Shown one piece after another: positions 44,508 to 55,140 of a DNA stretch of 64,000 nt (the first letter of the stretch is position 1; every line of letters begins with the position of its first letter). The notes beneath the pieces are model-generated. The model saw nothing but the letters and a program-made list of their open reading frames with translations. It had not been told where the DNA came from and searched no databases. Origin of the DNA: Rhodocollybia butyracea (lineage: Eukaryota; Basidiomycota; Agaricomycetes; Agaricales; Omphalotaceae); contig JADNRY010000002.1 of the NCBI GenBank assembly GCA_015501585.1, positions 124,001-188,000 of the forward strand. Direction: 5' to 3'. The position numbers were made by a program, and so were the translations under genes.

Positions 44508-47113
44508 ATGAACACTCAAACTTCATCATATCCTCATGAGGTCACTTCCACTTTGAGCCTGCCTCAGCTGGTATCTGGACCCAGCAGCAGCGTACCGCAA
44601 GCAAATTTGCTTATTCTTCAAGTCAACGCTTTTCTTGAAGCAGCAGAAGATGTTGAAGTAGATCCGGAGACAATTCAAGAACTTTTGCAGTTAATCTCGG
44701 ATAGGAACCCTACGAATGTTGTAGACGAGACACCAGAAACGGAGAGCGAAGACCACGAATGGCGAACGGGAGATAAGCACAACGATGAAGACATTGATAT
44801 TTCAGTCCTGTTCAATAATAACGCGCTCGACGGTACAACTTTTTTCAAGTCCTTGTTAGACTTGGCTCACAGCACAAATAGAGACATGGTCTCGGAGTGA
44901 AGCGAAAGAGATGATAGCCTTTCTTAAAGAACGAGGTCAGTGCGTTAAACATCCTCAGAGTACTTTTCTCAGTCGTATAATCGAAGGAATGGGCCATTTT
45001 GTACGAAAATACGTGATACATCGCGCTATACCAATATCCAAACTCCTTTTGGCCTTCGGGATTAACCTGGTGCGGAATGCCTGTTTTAACACGTCTGAAC
45101 ACGAGTCGTAATACGTGATGACCATAGTGCCCAGAACTCCAGAACAGGAGTAATCCTACTTTATACTATTTTCTTCGGGTCGCGATGGCGAAAGAGTCTG
45201 TCTAATTTCAGAGGCCTTATCGCGTGTCGTGCTGACTTTCCCGTATGGCTAGACTTCGAGAGCGAGAGAGACTCCAATATAACACGATCTTAGATGCGGT
45301 CAATCTTATACGAAACAGTAAACGAATATTAATCCTCACAGGCGCCGGTATCAGTACGCATCATCGCGCCTATCTTGTATATTGACGCGCTACAGCTGAG
45401 ATTTCATCAGGTGTATCTTGCGGAATTCCTGATTTCCGGTCGCGTAATGGACTGTACGCTCAATTAGGTGATTATGAGCTGGACGATCCTCAACAGATGT
45501 ACGTCGATCTACTGCATCAAACTGAATCTAACGCAGCCTTTAGGTTCGATATAAATTATTTTCGTGAAAATCCTTCTGGTATGTCATCGGTATTCTAGAC
45601 GTTGGTATTATTGCTCAATTTACACTTAGTATTTTAGTAAGTTTGGCGCACATAATTCGTGTCAAGTGCTAGTGCTGAATATTGGCTCGTACAGCTCCTT
45701 TGCTAGGTACGATACTCTGTTCATCGATGATGTCGTTATTCAACTTTGCAATAGTCAGATATACCCATCGAATTTTGTTCCCTCACCTTGCCATCGCTTT
45801 ATTAAGCTTGTTGAAGATAATGGCCAGGTAGGATCATTTACTTCTACCGTTTTTTCGACATACTCATGCTTTCTGTAGTTGCTCCGTGTAAGCCCTTTCA
45901 GCCAGGACTTGCTCCGTCCTGCAAAAGTTCATTGTCATATAGAATTATACACAAAACATAGACACCCTGGAAACCGTCGCTGGCGTCAAAAACGTTTTAC
46001 AGTGCCATGGATCCTTCGCCACTGCAAGCTGTTTACTTTGTCGCAGGCGGGTCCCGGGCAATGAAATCGAGGCAGAAATCATGAGACGAAAGGTGCCGCT
46101 GTGTCCGGTATGTAACAATAACAATGGGGTCCGGTCAGCGACACCGAAAAACGGCAAGAAGATAAGCAAGAAAAAAGCCAAGGGTGAATGGGACAGTGAT
46201 TGTGAAGATGAAAGTGATGGTCCGAGCTATCCTCCGGGTATAATGAAGCCGGACATAACATTCTTTGGGGAAAAGGTCAGTTGTAAACGTCGACTGCTAT
46301 CGTTCGATCTTACCTATACGTTTAAAGTTGACAGACGACTTTGATCGCTCGTTAGAGGAAGACCGAGAGAACGTTGATCTATTGCTCGTGATTGGTACTT
46401 CTTTGAAGGTCGCACCAGTTGCAGATATACTATGTCGGTCTTCTTCGTCTTCGCTCTTGTTTTATTTTTACTGATTTCAAATAAAGCTCACCTGCCACAC
46501 TCTGTTCCCCAGGTAGGCATACCCATGCCCTTAATCTTCAAGCGTTGCTTCACTCTTTTCTTAGATTTTAATAAACAAGACTCCGGTTAGGCATATCAAC
46601 CCCGACGTGTGTTTTTTTATCACGTTTGGTTTATAGACTGGATACTCATGATTATTCATTTCGGATAGATCGTTCTTCTAGGAAACGCCGACGACATCGT
46701 AGTACAATTGTGCACTGAACTTGGTTGGGACTTGCCCCCTCCAGCATTATCAACGACACCGCCTCCTTCGGCTGGACGCATGCAGCGGAATATTAAAAAA
46801 CGTCCGTCATCTGGAATGGATCAGGAAGTGGAGGAAGAAACTCAGCAGCCCAGAAGAGTAGGAAACAGGTAGGGGGTGGCTGCACTTTGACTGTTCGCAT
46901 ATTGACGAACACCCTCAATTTAGTCATGTGTGGCTATTCAATGGTGCGGAGGGGGGAAAGTGGCTTGCTGATTTGGAGAAACAGTTCGACGTAAGGGATG
47001 AGAGTCTCGACAATGCTGATTCATCCTTGCCATCTTCAGCCACCCAAACACGAGCATCTTCCCCTGGAACAGCTGAGCTCAGACGGGAAGTCAAGAAGGC
47101 ACGAATTTCATGA
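44508..47113 (+). CDS. Sir2-family NAD-dependent protein deacetylase
   Basis: The enzyme removes acyl groups from lysines using NAD+, for example on histones during silencing. The N-terminal block has WSRSEAKEMIAFLKERG, FVRKYVIHRAIPISKLLLAF and CPELQNRSNPTLYYFLRVAM, typical of nuclear Sir2/Hst1-type proteins. The core shows ILILTGAGISVSCGIPDFRS, NYTQNIDTLE, LQCHGSFATASCLLC (catalytic His and the first Zn Cys pair), CPVC (second pair), PDITFFGE, VDLLLVIGTSLKVAPVADIL and PVRHINPDIVLLGNADD. A charged tail of about 100 residues ends KKARIS. The part between NPSG and NYTQN uses exons of 7 (45630-45636), 12 (45695-45706) and 9 nt (45879-45887). One frame change near 44885 is unexplained unless a 40-bp intron (44837-44876) is used. 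Confidence 0.9.
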
Positions 47114-47379
47114 AAGCTGTATTGACCGAGAAGATCGTTGTATATAGACGTGTGTCCCGCGTGGTGTAGTCTAAGCTTTCTTGTTGCGCATACGATATTT
47201 TAACACTTAAATCTCGTCATCCTTGCGCAGTAGGCTAAACACGGTGTGTAGGATTATGTACGATAATGAGGTTAGTACCAGTGCTCACCACAATGGTATG
47301 CACACAATTGACCTGATTAAAAAGAGGGAAAGTACCCTTCATTCGCTTTTAGTATTGATACAGGACACAACCGCGGCCT

Positions 47380-48300
47380 TTATTCATCTTGTCTATGTTC
47401 TTGTGAAGTCCAGATCAGATCCTTGGACCATTCAATGCGTTCGATTTTGGTGAAGCATGCTGGGGATATGCATCTATTTTGACCCCCGTCGCTAACAATA
47501 TCTCCGTTTGGTGCACGAAAAAAGGTAAGGCCATCGAGCCGAGCCTTCTGGAAGTCTATGTGGATCACCACAAAAGGTTTTGTATCTGACACAATTGTCG
47601 TCAGCTTTTGCACAATTAGTGACAGGAGCTAAGGAGCGCACGAGAGTAACCGAGATGGCCTGGGATGGTTTCGGACAGATGAATGAGACGCTTCCAATCT
47701 GGCCGGATACCCTCAGTGCCTAATGCAATCAACACTGACGGTTCGTCAAGAAGAAATTCAGATGCATACGAATTGTCTCCCATTTGAAAGCACTGGCCAA
47801 GTATATCATGGTATTAGAGGCTTTGATTTCTCGAAGGGCCGTATTGATTGACTAGTTTCTCCTATGTAAGAGCTGGCACAGATGAAATATTAGTATGCGA
47901 ACCGAGATGGTATGATTTTTGAGGGCCCGGATGAACCATCTCTGAGGCCTAAGTTTCTTCAGTTGAAGCCGTTGAATTGGATCGAAGCCGACAATTTTCC
48001 GTAGGTCAGTAATGTATAAGTGTTTCAATGGTTCGAGTTTGAGCTAAAAATGGCTTTGAATTTTTGAACCAGGCTCAGAAAACTGAAATAGCTCACAAGG
48101 TCCTCTATCAACACGAATCCATCCGGTCTCATGTACAGGTTATGCCCAGGAGCACCATGGCGAAGCATCCAAGTCAGACGAGGGCCATATTTGATCGACT
48201 TTGGGTGATTATTTTCAAACCAATGTTTGAAGGGCTTATGGCCTGGAAAATTGACCGTTTAAAAGCAAGTTACGCAACTTGTATTTTCATGCGTACCTAG
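47380..48300 (-). pseudogene. TPT1: Decayed tRNA 2'-phosphotransferase (Tpt1/KptA-like)
   Basis: Scattered minus-strand segments line up in order with Tpt1, which removes the splice-junction 2'-phosphate from tRNAs after intron ligation. In order they are LTWMLRHGAPGHNLYMRPDG then FVLIEDL (48149-48060 region), VGFDPIQRLQLKKLRPQRWF then IRALKNHTI (about 47990-47905), LREIKASNTMIYLASAFKWE then TIR (about 47835-47770), IRPDWKRLIHLSETIPGHLG (about 47710-47650) and VVIHIDFQKARLDGLTFFRA then PNGDIVSDGG (about 47572-47480). The usual HGT motif appears as YLAS, and one Arg of the RxHIHL motif is Leu. Stops and frame changes separate several blocks. A working gene with unusual splicing is possible but unlikely. 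Confidence 0.6.
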
Positions 48301-48844
48301 TCTGTACGCTTTCTTTCTAATGGGAGAGATAGTTTCAACTGTAGCTATGAGTCGCCGTTGAAGTAACAAGGGATGAAGATAGGGCCGCCCATTGACCAAG
48401 GTGGCGAAGAGCATACAGCACCATGCCGTCTAGCGCCCATAAGTGAGCGTCTTTTTCAAAGTTTTTGAATCAAGTCTTGGATGTCCTCAACTCTGGCTGC
48501 TGCCATCTATCACTGTTGCCGCTATCTAGATATCCGTCATTATTATCAGAAAGCTCGGTAAATCGCGCACCGCTTATCTATCACCAGAAGACAAGAAAGC
48601 ATGTGGTAAAATTTGGCATATCCGCACGCGACCCTTCCACAATGGCATAATCCAAGGCTGGAAAGACAAGAACTCCCATGCAGTTCTAAAACGCATGAGA
48701 ATACAGGATAATACATGTGCATGCGCACAGGAATCCACTGCCATCATCGTGTCTTCTTTTCCCTGCAACACATGGAGCGGTCAAAGCATACTGTTCGGTT
48801 CGTTTAAAAGCCTGCGAATTCAACATCGTTTTCTTACGACGCCA

Positions 48845-50864
48845 ATGTTGCTCTCATCCGCTGTCCTCACCATCCTTCCCTTAGCAGCACTCGCCTCGCC
48901 GCTTTCGTCTCGCTCTGCTCTCTATGCAGACTGCAAGACGAAACACTCCTGGGGTGGCTCTGTCCCCTCCTCGGCGTGGAAATATCATTCCACACCTGAT
49001 CCTTCAACGCTCCTGAACCTTCGCTTGGGTCTGCGTCCTTCTAATTTCGATGCATTGCTTGGGCATCTTTCGGAAACTTCTGACCCATTCCATGAACGAT
49101 ACGGAAAGCATTTGTCCAAGGAACAAGTTGATGAGCTCATGCGCCCAGAAGACGAGACAATCCAAGAGGTAAAGGAGTGGTTGAACTGGCATGGGATTGA
49201 GGACGATGCTGTTTCTACTGCCTCGGATCGATCGGTCACCATCACCATTCCGGTTTCTTTGGCTGAAACTATGCTGAACACCACTTATCATGTATACGCA
49301 CACACAAAGACTGATGAGACAATCATTCGTACTCTGGAGTACTCCCTCCCTCGCCATCTTCATGATCATATCAATCTCGTTTCGCCAACCACATACTTTG
49401 GAACCACCCGTAGCATGAAGGTGACCAGCTTCGTTGTATCCAAAGGTGCTTCTTCGGGCCCGACGAGCGATGTAACCCCGCCGAAAAGCTGCGCCAACAC
49501 CATCACACCTACTTGTTTGCAAGATCTTTATAATGTACGTATTCCGGAAGCGGAGATGAGTTCTTTTCTGATCAGGCCTTGTAGACTGCAGGTTACGTAC
49601 CAACCCAGACCGCTACAAACAAAATCGGTATCACCGGGTATCTTGAGCAGTTTGCTTCTCTGGCCGACCTCACTACCTTCACCAAGCAATTCCTTCCCAA
49701 AGCCACCAACGCTACATTCGCTGTCGAGCTGATCAACGGAGGAGAGAATAACCAGAACGATCCTGGTGTTGAAGCCAACTTGGATACCCAATATGCAACC
49801 GGAATGGCCTTCCCCACTCCCATGATTTTCTACAGGTACGTACATTCCGTTGAATTCATACGTGTTATAAATGTTTGTTTTTCATAGCACTGGAGGCTCC
49901 CCTCCTTTCATTCCCGACGATGCCACGCCCACCAACACCAACGAACCCTATCTCAACTGGCTTGACTTTATCGGAACAGTCCCAGACAATGAGCTCCCCA
50001 ATACATTCAGTACCAGTTACGGAGATGACGAACAAACTGTACCTCTTGATTATGCAACTGAAGTCTGCAATCTCCTCGCAACACTCGGAACCAGGGGTGC
50101 CTCAGTTATGTTTAGTTCTGGAGATTCTGGGTGAGCCTTATTATTGGGTTGCGAGTTATTTCCAACTGACTTTATCGATTCAGCGTTGGACCCGACACCT
50201 GTGAAACCAACAACGGCACTAACAAAGTTATCTTCCAGCCCGCATTCCCTGCTAGGTCGGTAAAATCTCAACTGGTCATCTACTCAAATGCTTATCGACG
50301 GTTTCAGCTGTCCCTTTGTGACTTCCGTTGGCGCAACCACGGGTATCGCTCCTGAGATCGCTGTCAACCAATTCCCATCCGGTGGTGGATTTTCGAATGT
50401 CTTCCAGCAACCGAGCTACCAATCAACTGCCGTAGCTGCATTCCTGAAGAAACTTGGCAAGACCAACGCAGGCCTTTTCAACCCCGCTGGCCGTGCTTAC
50501 CCCGATGTTTCTGCTCAAGGTCAAGAGTTCCAGGTCATTGTCGGTGGAGAAGTCAACTCCGTCGACGGCACCTCCTGTGCTTCGCCCACCTTCGCTGGTG
50601 TTATCGCTCTTCTTAACGACTTCAAGCTGGCCAAGGATGGTACTACATTGGGATTCCTGAACCCGTTGCTGTACGCCAACCCCTCAGCTCTCAACGATAT
50701 CGTTACTGGGACAAATGAAGGTTGTGGAACCAATGGATTCAGCGCTGGGACTGGCTGGGACCCAGTGAGTGCCGATTTCGATCGTCTCCATAATTGATGC
50801 TGAATTATTATAGGTGACTGGTTTGGGAACACCCAATTTCGTGAAGTTACAGGCCATTGTTTAA
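48845..50864 (+). CDS. Sedolisin (S53 tripeptidyl-peptidase-like), copy A
   Basis: This is a secreted acid serine-carboxyl protease. A signal peptide (MLLSSAVLTILPLAALASPL) leads into a propeptide of about 200 residues (DPFHERYGKHLSKEQVDEL, VKEWLNWHGI, YSLPRHLHDHINLVSPTTYF) as in pro-kumamolisin. Mature-domain catalytic motifs are PGVEANLDTQ (Glu and Asp), SSGDSG (oxyanion Asp) and GTSCASPTFAGV (Ser). The end is GLGTPNFVKLQAIV. Introns follow LYN, the Tyr of MIFY, SGDSG, FPAR and GWDP. The ATG at 48845 is chosen because the signal peptide starts there, although the frame is open 150 bases further. A TATA-like TTTAAAAG sits 42 bases upstream. Confidence 0.93.
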
Positions 50865-51416
50865 ATTTTGTAAATCATCTGAGCTCCTTGTACAAAATAC
50901 ATCACAATCCTTTTGACTATACGTTCAATCATTACTCGACAAGTATAGGATAAAGCTCATTATCCTTGTAGCACATCCAGTGACATACTTGTCTTCAAGA
51001 GTCAAAGCGACGGATGTCAAAGCGACAAATACTTTACCGGATTTGGACAGTGCTACGGCATGATTACCACCCGCGGTAAGATGAATGCGAATGGTGCCCA
51101 TACTTTTCTTGAAGGGAGAACACGAGAATGCGAGGCCATCCTGCAACCGACGTTTAGCTTTTAACCTCTTCCGTAGATCGTGCAAGTGCGATTTGGAACT
51201 GGTCCTCATATGCTTGTATTGTTCCCGCTAATCTTGGGGGGTCAGCCACGAGTTCTTTCAAGGCAATTTTCCGTTCTGTTCCACCGATATCTTTCGTAGA
51301 GGCTTATGGGCAACGTTCGTTCGCGATTGGAGATATATCGTTCTTCCGTGATCATCATGTGACTTGGAACTTTGAGATCTTAGCCTTGTCTTCTGCGAAT
51401 TCAAACGTTAACAAGC
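50865..51416. other. Intergenic; possible RCC1-like fragment on minus strand
   Basis: The first 100 bases are a 3' flank that is also present after the pseudogene copy near 54150. On the minus strand, 51209-50925 is open for 94 codons and reads HLTAGGNHAVALSKSGKVFV, resembling one RCC1 repeat. No neighbours of that repeat are visible, so at most it is a gene fragment. Confidence 0.3.
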
Positions 51417-53159
51417 ATGCAAACCTGGAAAGAGTTTTTACAACACTTTCCTTCCCAAGGTCCTACGCTGGGAGACCTCTCCAGAGCGAGCGTCCGCATT
51501 GCCCCGTACACGGCGCACGACGCCCCACCCGCCGCTAGATTTCTACGGCAAAGCGATCCTGACCAGTCCCCGCTAGATTTTCCTACTAGGGCAATCCAAG
51601 CGCTAGAGGAAGAACTAATTAGGCGAGATCTATTAGACAAACCTTTACCGCCATTGGTTCTCTCAGTCATGTCTATGTTGGCGCTCCATATCGAAAACCC
51701 TATTGAAGTTGAAGCGGATGCAGTCAAAGTATTTTACTCTTGGTTAGATGCTGCCGAAGACGTTCTCTCTGCTCTCAACATACTTTCAACGTCGCAGGCC
51801 CTGAAGCGCCTCTTCTCTGAACAAGGAGATCGTGACCTTCTAAGTTTTAGCGACGCAGTGACACAGGATGCGTCAAAGGGTGTCAGTGTTGAAATCAAGA
51901 GCCCATCCGTACTTGCGTTCCACTCTAGGGAACTTACTGAAGCCCATCAGTACTCACCCATGAAGATCGAAAATGGCCGAGCCATTCTTGCTAAAGTATG
52001 TTGCTATAACTTCTCTCTTTGTGGTATTCACTCACACAAACCAAGCTTGACCTCCAAACTCAGTTTAATCCTCCAGCTGAGGTTGGTATTATCATGGATG
52101 GATTCTGCGCCGTGTTTGTTGAATATAGTGTGTATCTGAGTCATTGCTCCTGCTGGGGCCGCTCACTCATCTTGTCACAGCCACTCTCGACGTGCAACGG
52201 AATCACAGGGCAGTGATCGTGTCCAAAGTATATCCAGTCGTTTCCCCTCCATCGCCTTCACCTTTCTCCGCTTACCCCGCTTATTCATCGGCTAGAAATA
52301 TTCCTTTTCTTCCCATTCTTGTCTCCCTATTGCTGCCAGAGACAAGGATACCAACTCCTACCCAGCCAAAACTAGTCAACCCGATCCATGCTGACAACCC
52401 CCCTAACTGGAGCGGGAAAATGCAATTACAGATGACACAGGCCCGGCCAGATGGAACAGTGAAGAGGAGTGGTGATGAGAAGAATGCACCACGGCCAAAT
52501 TTTTGTCTGATTCCGAACTCTCATGGCTGTGAAACTTACATTGTTGTTCAGGACTCGCTTATTCCTATGGATTGCTCATCGAGTAGTTCCCCTGATTCAT
52601 CAATCGATAGCAGTCTTGAAGGCAATGCTAACACATTAATTCAGCTAGGGAATCATGCGAACACATGGAAAGGTGTGTTTGGGCAACACAAACCTGCCGT
52701 GTTCAAATTTACTCGAGGAGGCTCTCAGCTGGCCCTGTCACTTTTTTCCGTTGAAGTCCGTGCTTATAATATCCTCTCTGGGGTTTCCCCTCAAGTTATT
52801 CCCCATTTTTATGGGTATTTTCTTCACGAAGGGGACCCGGTTCTCGTACTGGGGGATGCTGGGGAGTCGCTCAAAGGAGAGTTTTGGATTTATGCTGAAC
52901 CTCTCATGCGTAACGAGCGGTATGTGCTTTTTCCTATGCCTAGCTGAAAAATTCACCATTCCTTGCTAGATTGAGTATATACCAACTTCTTCAGACGCTG
53001 CACCAACACGGTATCAAATTTTACCCTCGTAATATTATTCGACGGGACTGTGGTGGATTCTATGTAATCGATTTCCAGGAAGCAGAGCTAGATCATGTTT
53101 GCCCTGGGGAGGAAGAATGCGACGAGCTCAGTTACATCCGAAACCAACTGAACATCTGA
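51417..53159 (+). CDS. Protein kinase-like protein, probably catalytically dead
   Basis: Four exons are proposed: 51417-51995, 52046-52127, 52181-52919 and 52970-53159, giving about 529 residues. The N-terminal half is family-specific and mostly helical. The C-terminal half resembles a large mushroom kinase-like family: WKGVFGQHKPAVFKFTRGGS (Lys of a beta-3-like strand), SLFSVEVRAYNILSG, QVIPHFYGYFLHEGDPVLVL and LQTLHQHGIKFYPRNIIRRD. In the catalytic loop the expected H-x-D is missing, since HGI is followed by KFYPRN. The metal-binding DFG is DFQ (VIDFQEAELDH). So phosphotransfer is doubtful. It sits between sedolisin copies A and its pseudogene and is not part of the duplicated unit. Confidence 0.7.
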
Positions 53160-53239
53160 TATTCATTTCACATACTTTCTGTGTATGTATGGCTTCTATG
53201 TGTTGTTTTACTTGAATTCAACTACTTCAACTGGTTCAG

Positions 53240-54160
53240 CCTCCTTCCCACGCGTTGGTACTCGCGGCCCGCTGCAGATCGTACCATTCTCTGGCTGACT
53301 TCACTACATTCACCAAGCAATTCCTTCCCAAAGCCACTAACGCCACCTTCTCTGTCGAGTTGATCAACGGAGGAGAGAATAACCAAAATGATTATGGTGT
53401 TGAAGCCAACATGGATACGGAACATGCGACCGGAATAGCCTGGCCCACTCCCATGATTTTCTACAGGCCCCAGTTCTGTGCAGTTCTGGAGATCCTGGGT
53501 GAGCCTTATTATTGGGTTGCTAATCATTTTCAACTGACCTTGTCGATTCAGCGTTGGACCCGACACCTGTGAAACCAACAACGGCACTAACAAAGTTATC
53601 TTCCAGCCCGCGTTCCCTGCTAGGTCAGTAAATTCCCAACTGGTTATCTACTTAAACGCTCATATGACGGTTTCAGTTGTTCTCATGTAACTTCCGTTGG
53701 TGCAACCACTGGCATCGCTCCTGAGATTGCTACCACTCAATTCCCGTCCGGTGGTGGATTTTCGAATGTCTTCCCGCAACCGAGTTACCAATCAACTGCC
53801 ATAGCTGCATTCCTGAAGAAACTTGGTCATTGTCAGTGGATAAGTCAGCTCTGTCGACGGAACCTCCTGTGCTTGGCCCACCTTCGTTGGTGTCATCACT
53901 CCTCTTAACAACTTCAAGCTCGCCAAGGATGGTGCTACGTTGGAATTCCTGGACCTGTTGCTGTACGCCAACCCCCTTCAGCTCTCAACGATGTCGTTAC
54001 TGAGACGAATGAAGGTTGTGGATTCGGCGCTGGGACTGGCTGGGACCCAGTGAGTGCCGATTTTGATTGTCTCCATATTATATGCTGAATTATTAAATTT
54101 ATAGGCGACTGGTTTGGGAACCCCCAATTTCGTGAAGTTAGAGGCTGTTGTTTAAATTCT
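53240..54160 (+). pseudogene. Sedolisin pseudogene (truncated copy)
   Basis: Only the mature-domain half survives: LADFTTFTKQFLPKATNATF then YGVEANMDTEHATGIAWPTP. The exon that would encode the TGGSPPF to SSGDSG region is deleted (the sequence jumps from TTCTACAG near 53465 to CCCAGTTCTGTGCAG). A second deletion removes the segment equivalent to AGLFNPAGRAYPDVSAQGQE at about 53826. The GTSCASP motif has become GTSCAWP, and stops occur in several places. There is no signal peptide or promoter. The 3' flank is shared with copy A, and a fragment of ARG1 follows. Confidence 0.9.
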
Positions 54161-54344
54161 GTAAATCATCTGAAATCCTTGTACAAAATACATCACAATC
54201 CTTTTGACTATACGTTCAATCATCAACCTATGTACTCGACAAGTATAGGGTAAACGTCGCTACTAGCTCCTTCCTTGTAGCACATCCAGTAACATCAAGA
54301 GTCAAAGCGACGGATACATTACTGAATTTGGACAGTACTAGAAG

Positions 54345-54450
54345 GTAAGGTGTACAGAACATACGCATCTACGCTCGGCTCCCTACACGTTCTTGGGAGC
54401 AATACTTGGCCTTTGACGATATTCGCTTGTGCCCACCTAAACGAGCAAAA
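54345..54450 (-). pseudogene. Fragment of ARG1 3' end
   Basis: About 100 bases, including CTACGCTCGGCTCCCTACAC and CTTGGGAGCAATACTTGGCC, match the ARG1 3' region at 61375-61470 (CTACACTCGGCTTCCATACA, CTTGGGAGTAACGCCAGCTT) with substitutions. It is oriented as in the real locus, tail-to-tail with a sedolisin copy. Its reading frame no longer ends in the native stop. Confidence 0.85.
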
Positions 54451-55098
54451 TATACAAAGGCCATTTCTCAAATAGTCACGGGTGTCCGAAAAGATTTGTG
54501 GGCATCGAAATTTGGATCGCTATGAATGGCGTTGATATAGGTGGCATAGTAGTAGGCCATGAAAGAGCCTGGAGAAGGGAGAAGATGCGTAAATTTATGC
54601 ACAATGCGAAGGCTACAGTTAGTAAACAACAACATGCTAACTCATTTTCAGATCTTTTTTTGTCAAGTACGTGTTATCGCCGGTGCACCCAACCTTCCGC
54701 GATCCTTCCGCGATCCAATGCTGGAAGGTCAAAAACTCCCATGCGATCTAAAAATGCACAGGAACTGTGGCGGGGTCATACAAAAACGATGAATTCCTTA
54801 GGCCGGAAGAAGTCGAGCAGGGGAAGACCCTGGAAGACCGCAAGATTGTGTCCCTGGCTAAGAGTCAAGTGACCAGGAAACCTCAAGAGTCTTGTTACCG
54901 GAAGAGAGAGAGGGGAGATGCCTGAGGCAGACAGATAGAGATAAGAAACTGAAGGAGTTGTGGATCAAGCTGAGCTCGATTATCTATATAATAGTCTGGG
55001 CGCCAAGGTTAGTCTGGCTATACCATTATCTGTCACAGGAACTCATAGGCATCTCAGTGTGTTTCCCCTGCATCGCGTATGTTCAAAGTTAAGGTAAT
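54451..55098. other. Intergenic; upstream region of sedolisin copy B
   Basis: Holds a region similar to the one upstream of copies A and C (for example AAAAATGCACAGGAACTGTG near 54750 and GTCACAGGAACTCATAGG near 55033). The frames 54498-54872 and 54559-54792 are unsupported. Confidence 0.5.
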
Positions 55099-55140
55099 TA
55101 TAAAGGGTGCGAATCGCAGTATAATCTTCCGACGACGACG
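55033..55140 (+). promoter_or_regulatory. Core promoter of sedolisin copy B, shared with copy C
   Basis: TATAAAG lies at 55099-55105, 42 bases before the ATG, followed by GTGCGAATCGCAGTATAATC. Copy C has TATAAAG at 59169-59175, 41 bases before its ATG, followed by CCTGCGAATCGCAGTATCAT. Copy A has a weaker TTTAAAAG at 48803-48810. The shared GTCACAGGAACTCATAGG block lies about 105 bases before each ATG in copies B and C. Confidence 0.7.

Noticed and set aside
48695..48844. N-terminal extension of sedolisin copy A
   Set aside because: The frame is open but the paralogues B and C start exactly at the equivalent of 48845 with a signal peptide, and a TATA-like box lies inside the extension.
53240..54160. 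Functional short sedolisin
   Set aside because: The signal peptide, propeptide and two exons are missing, and stops and frame changes are numerous.
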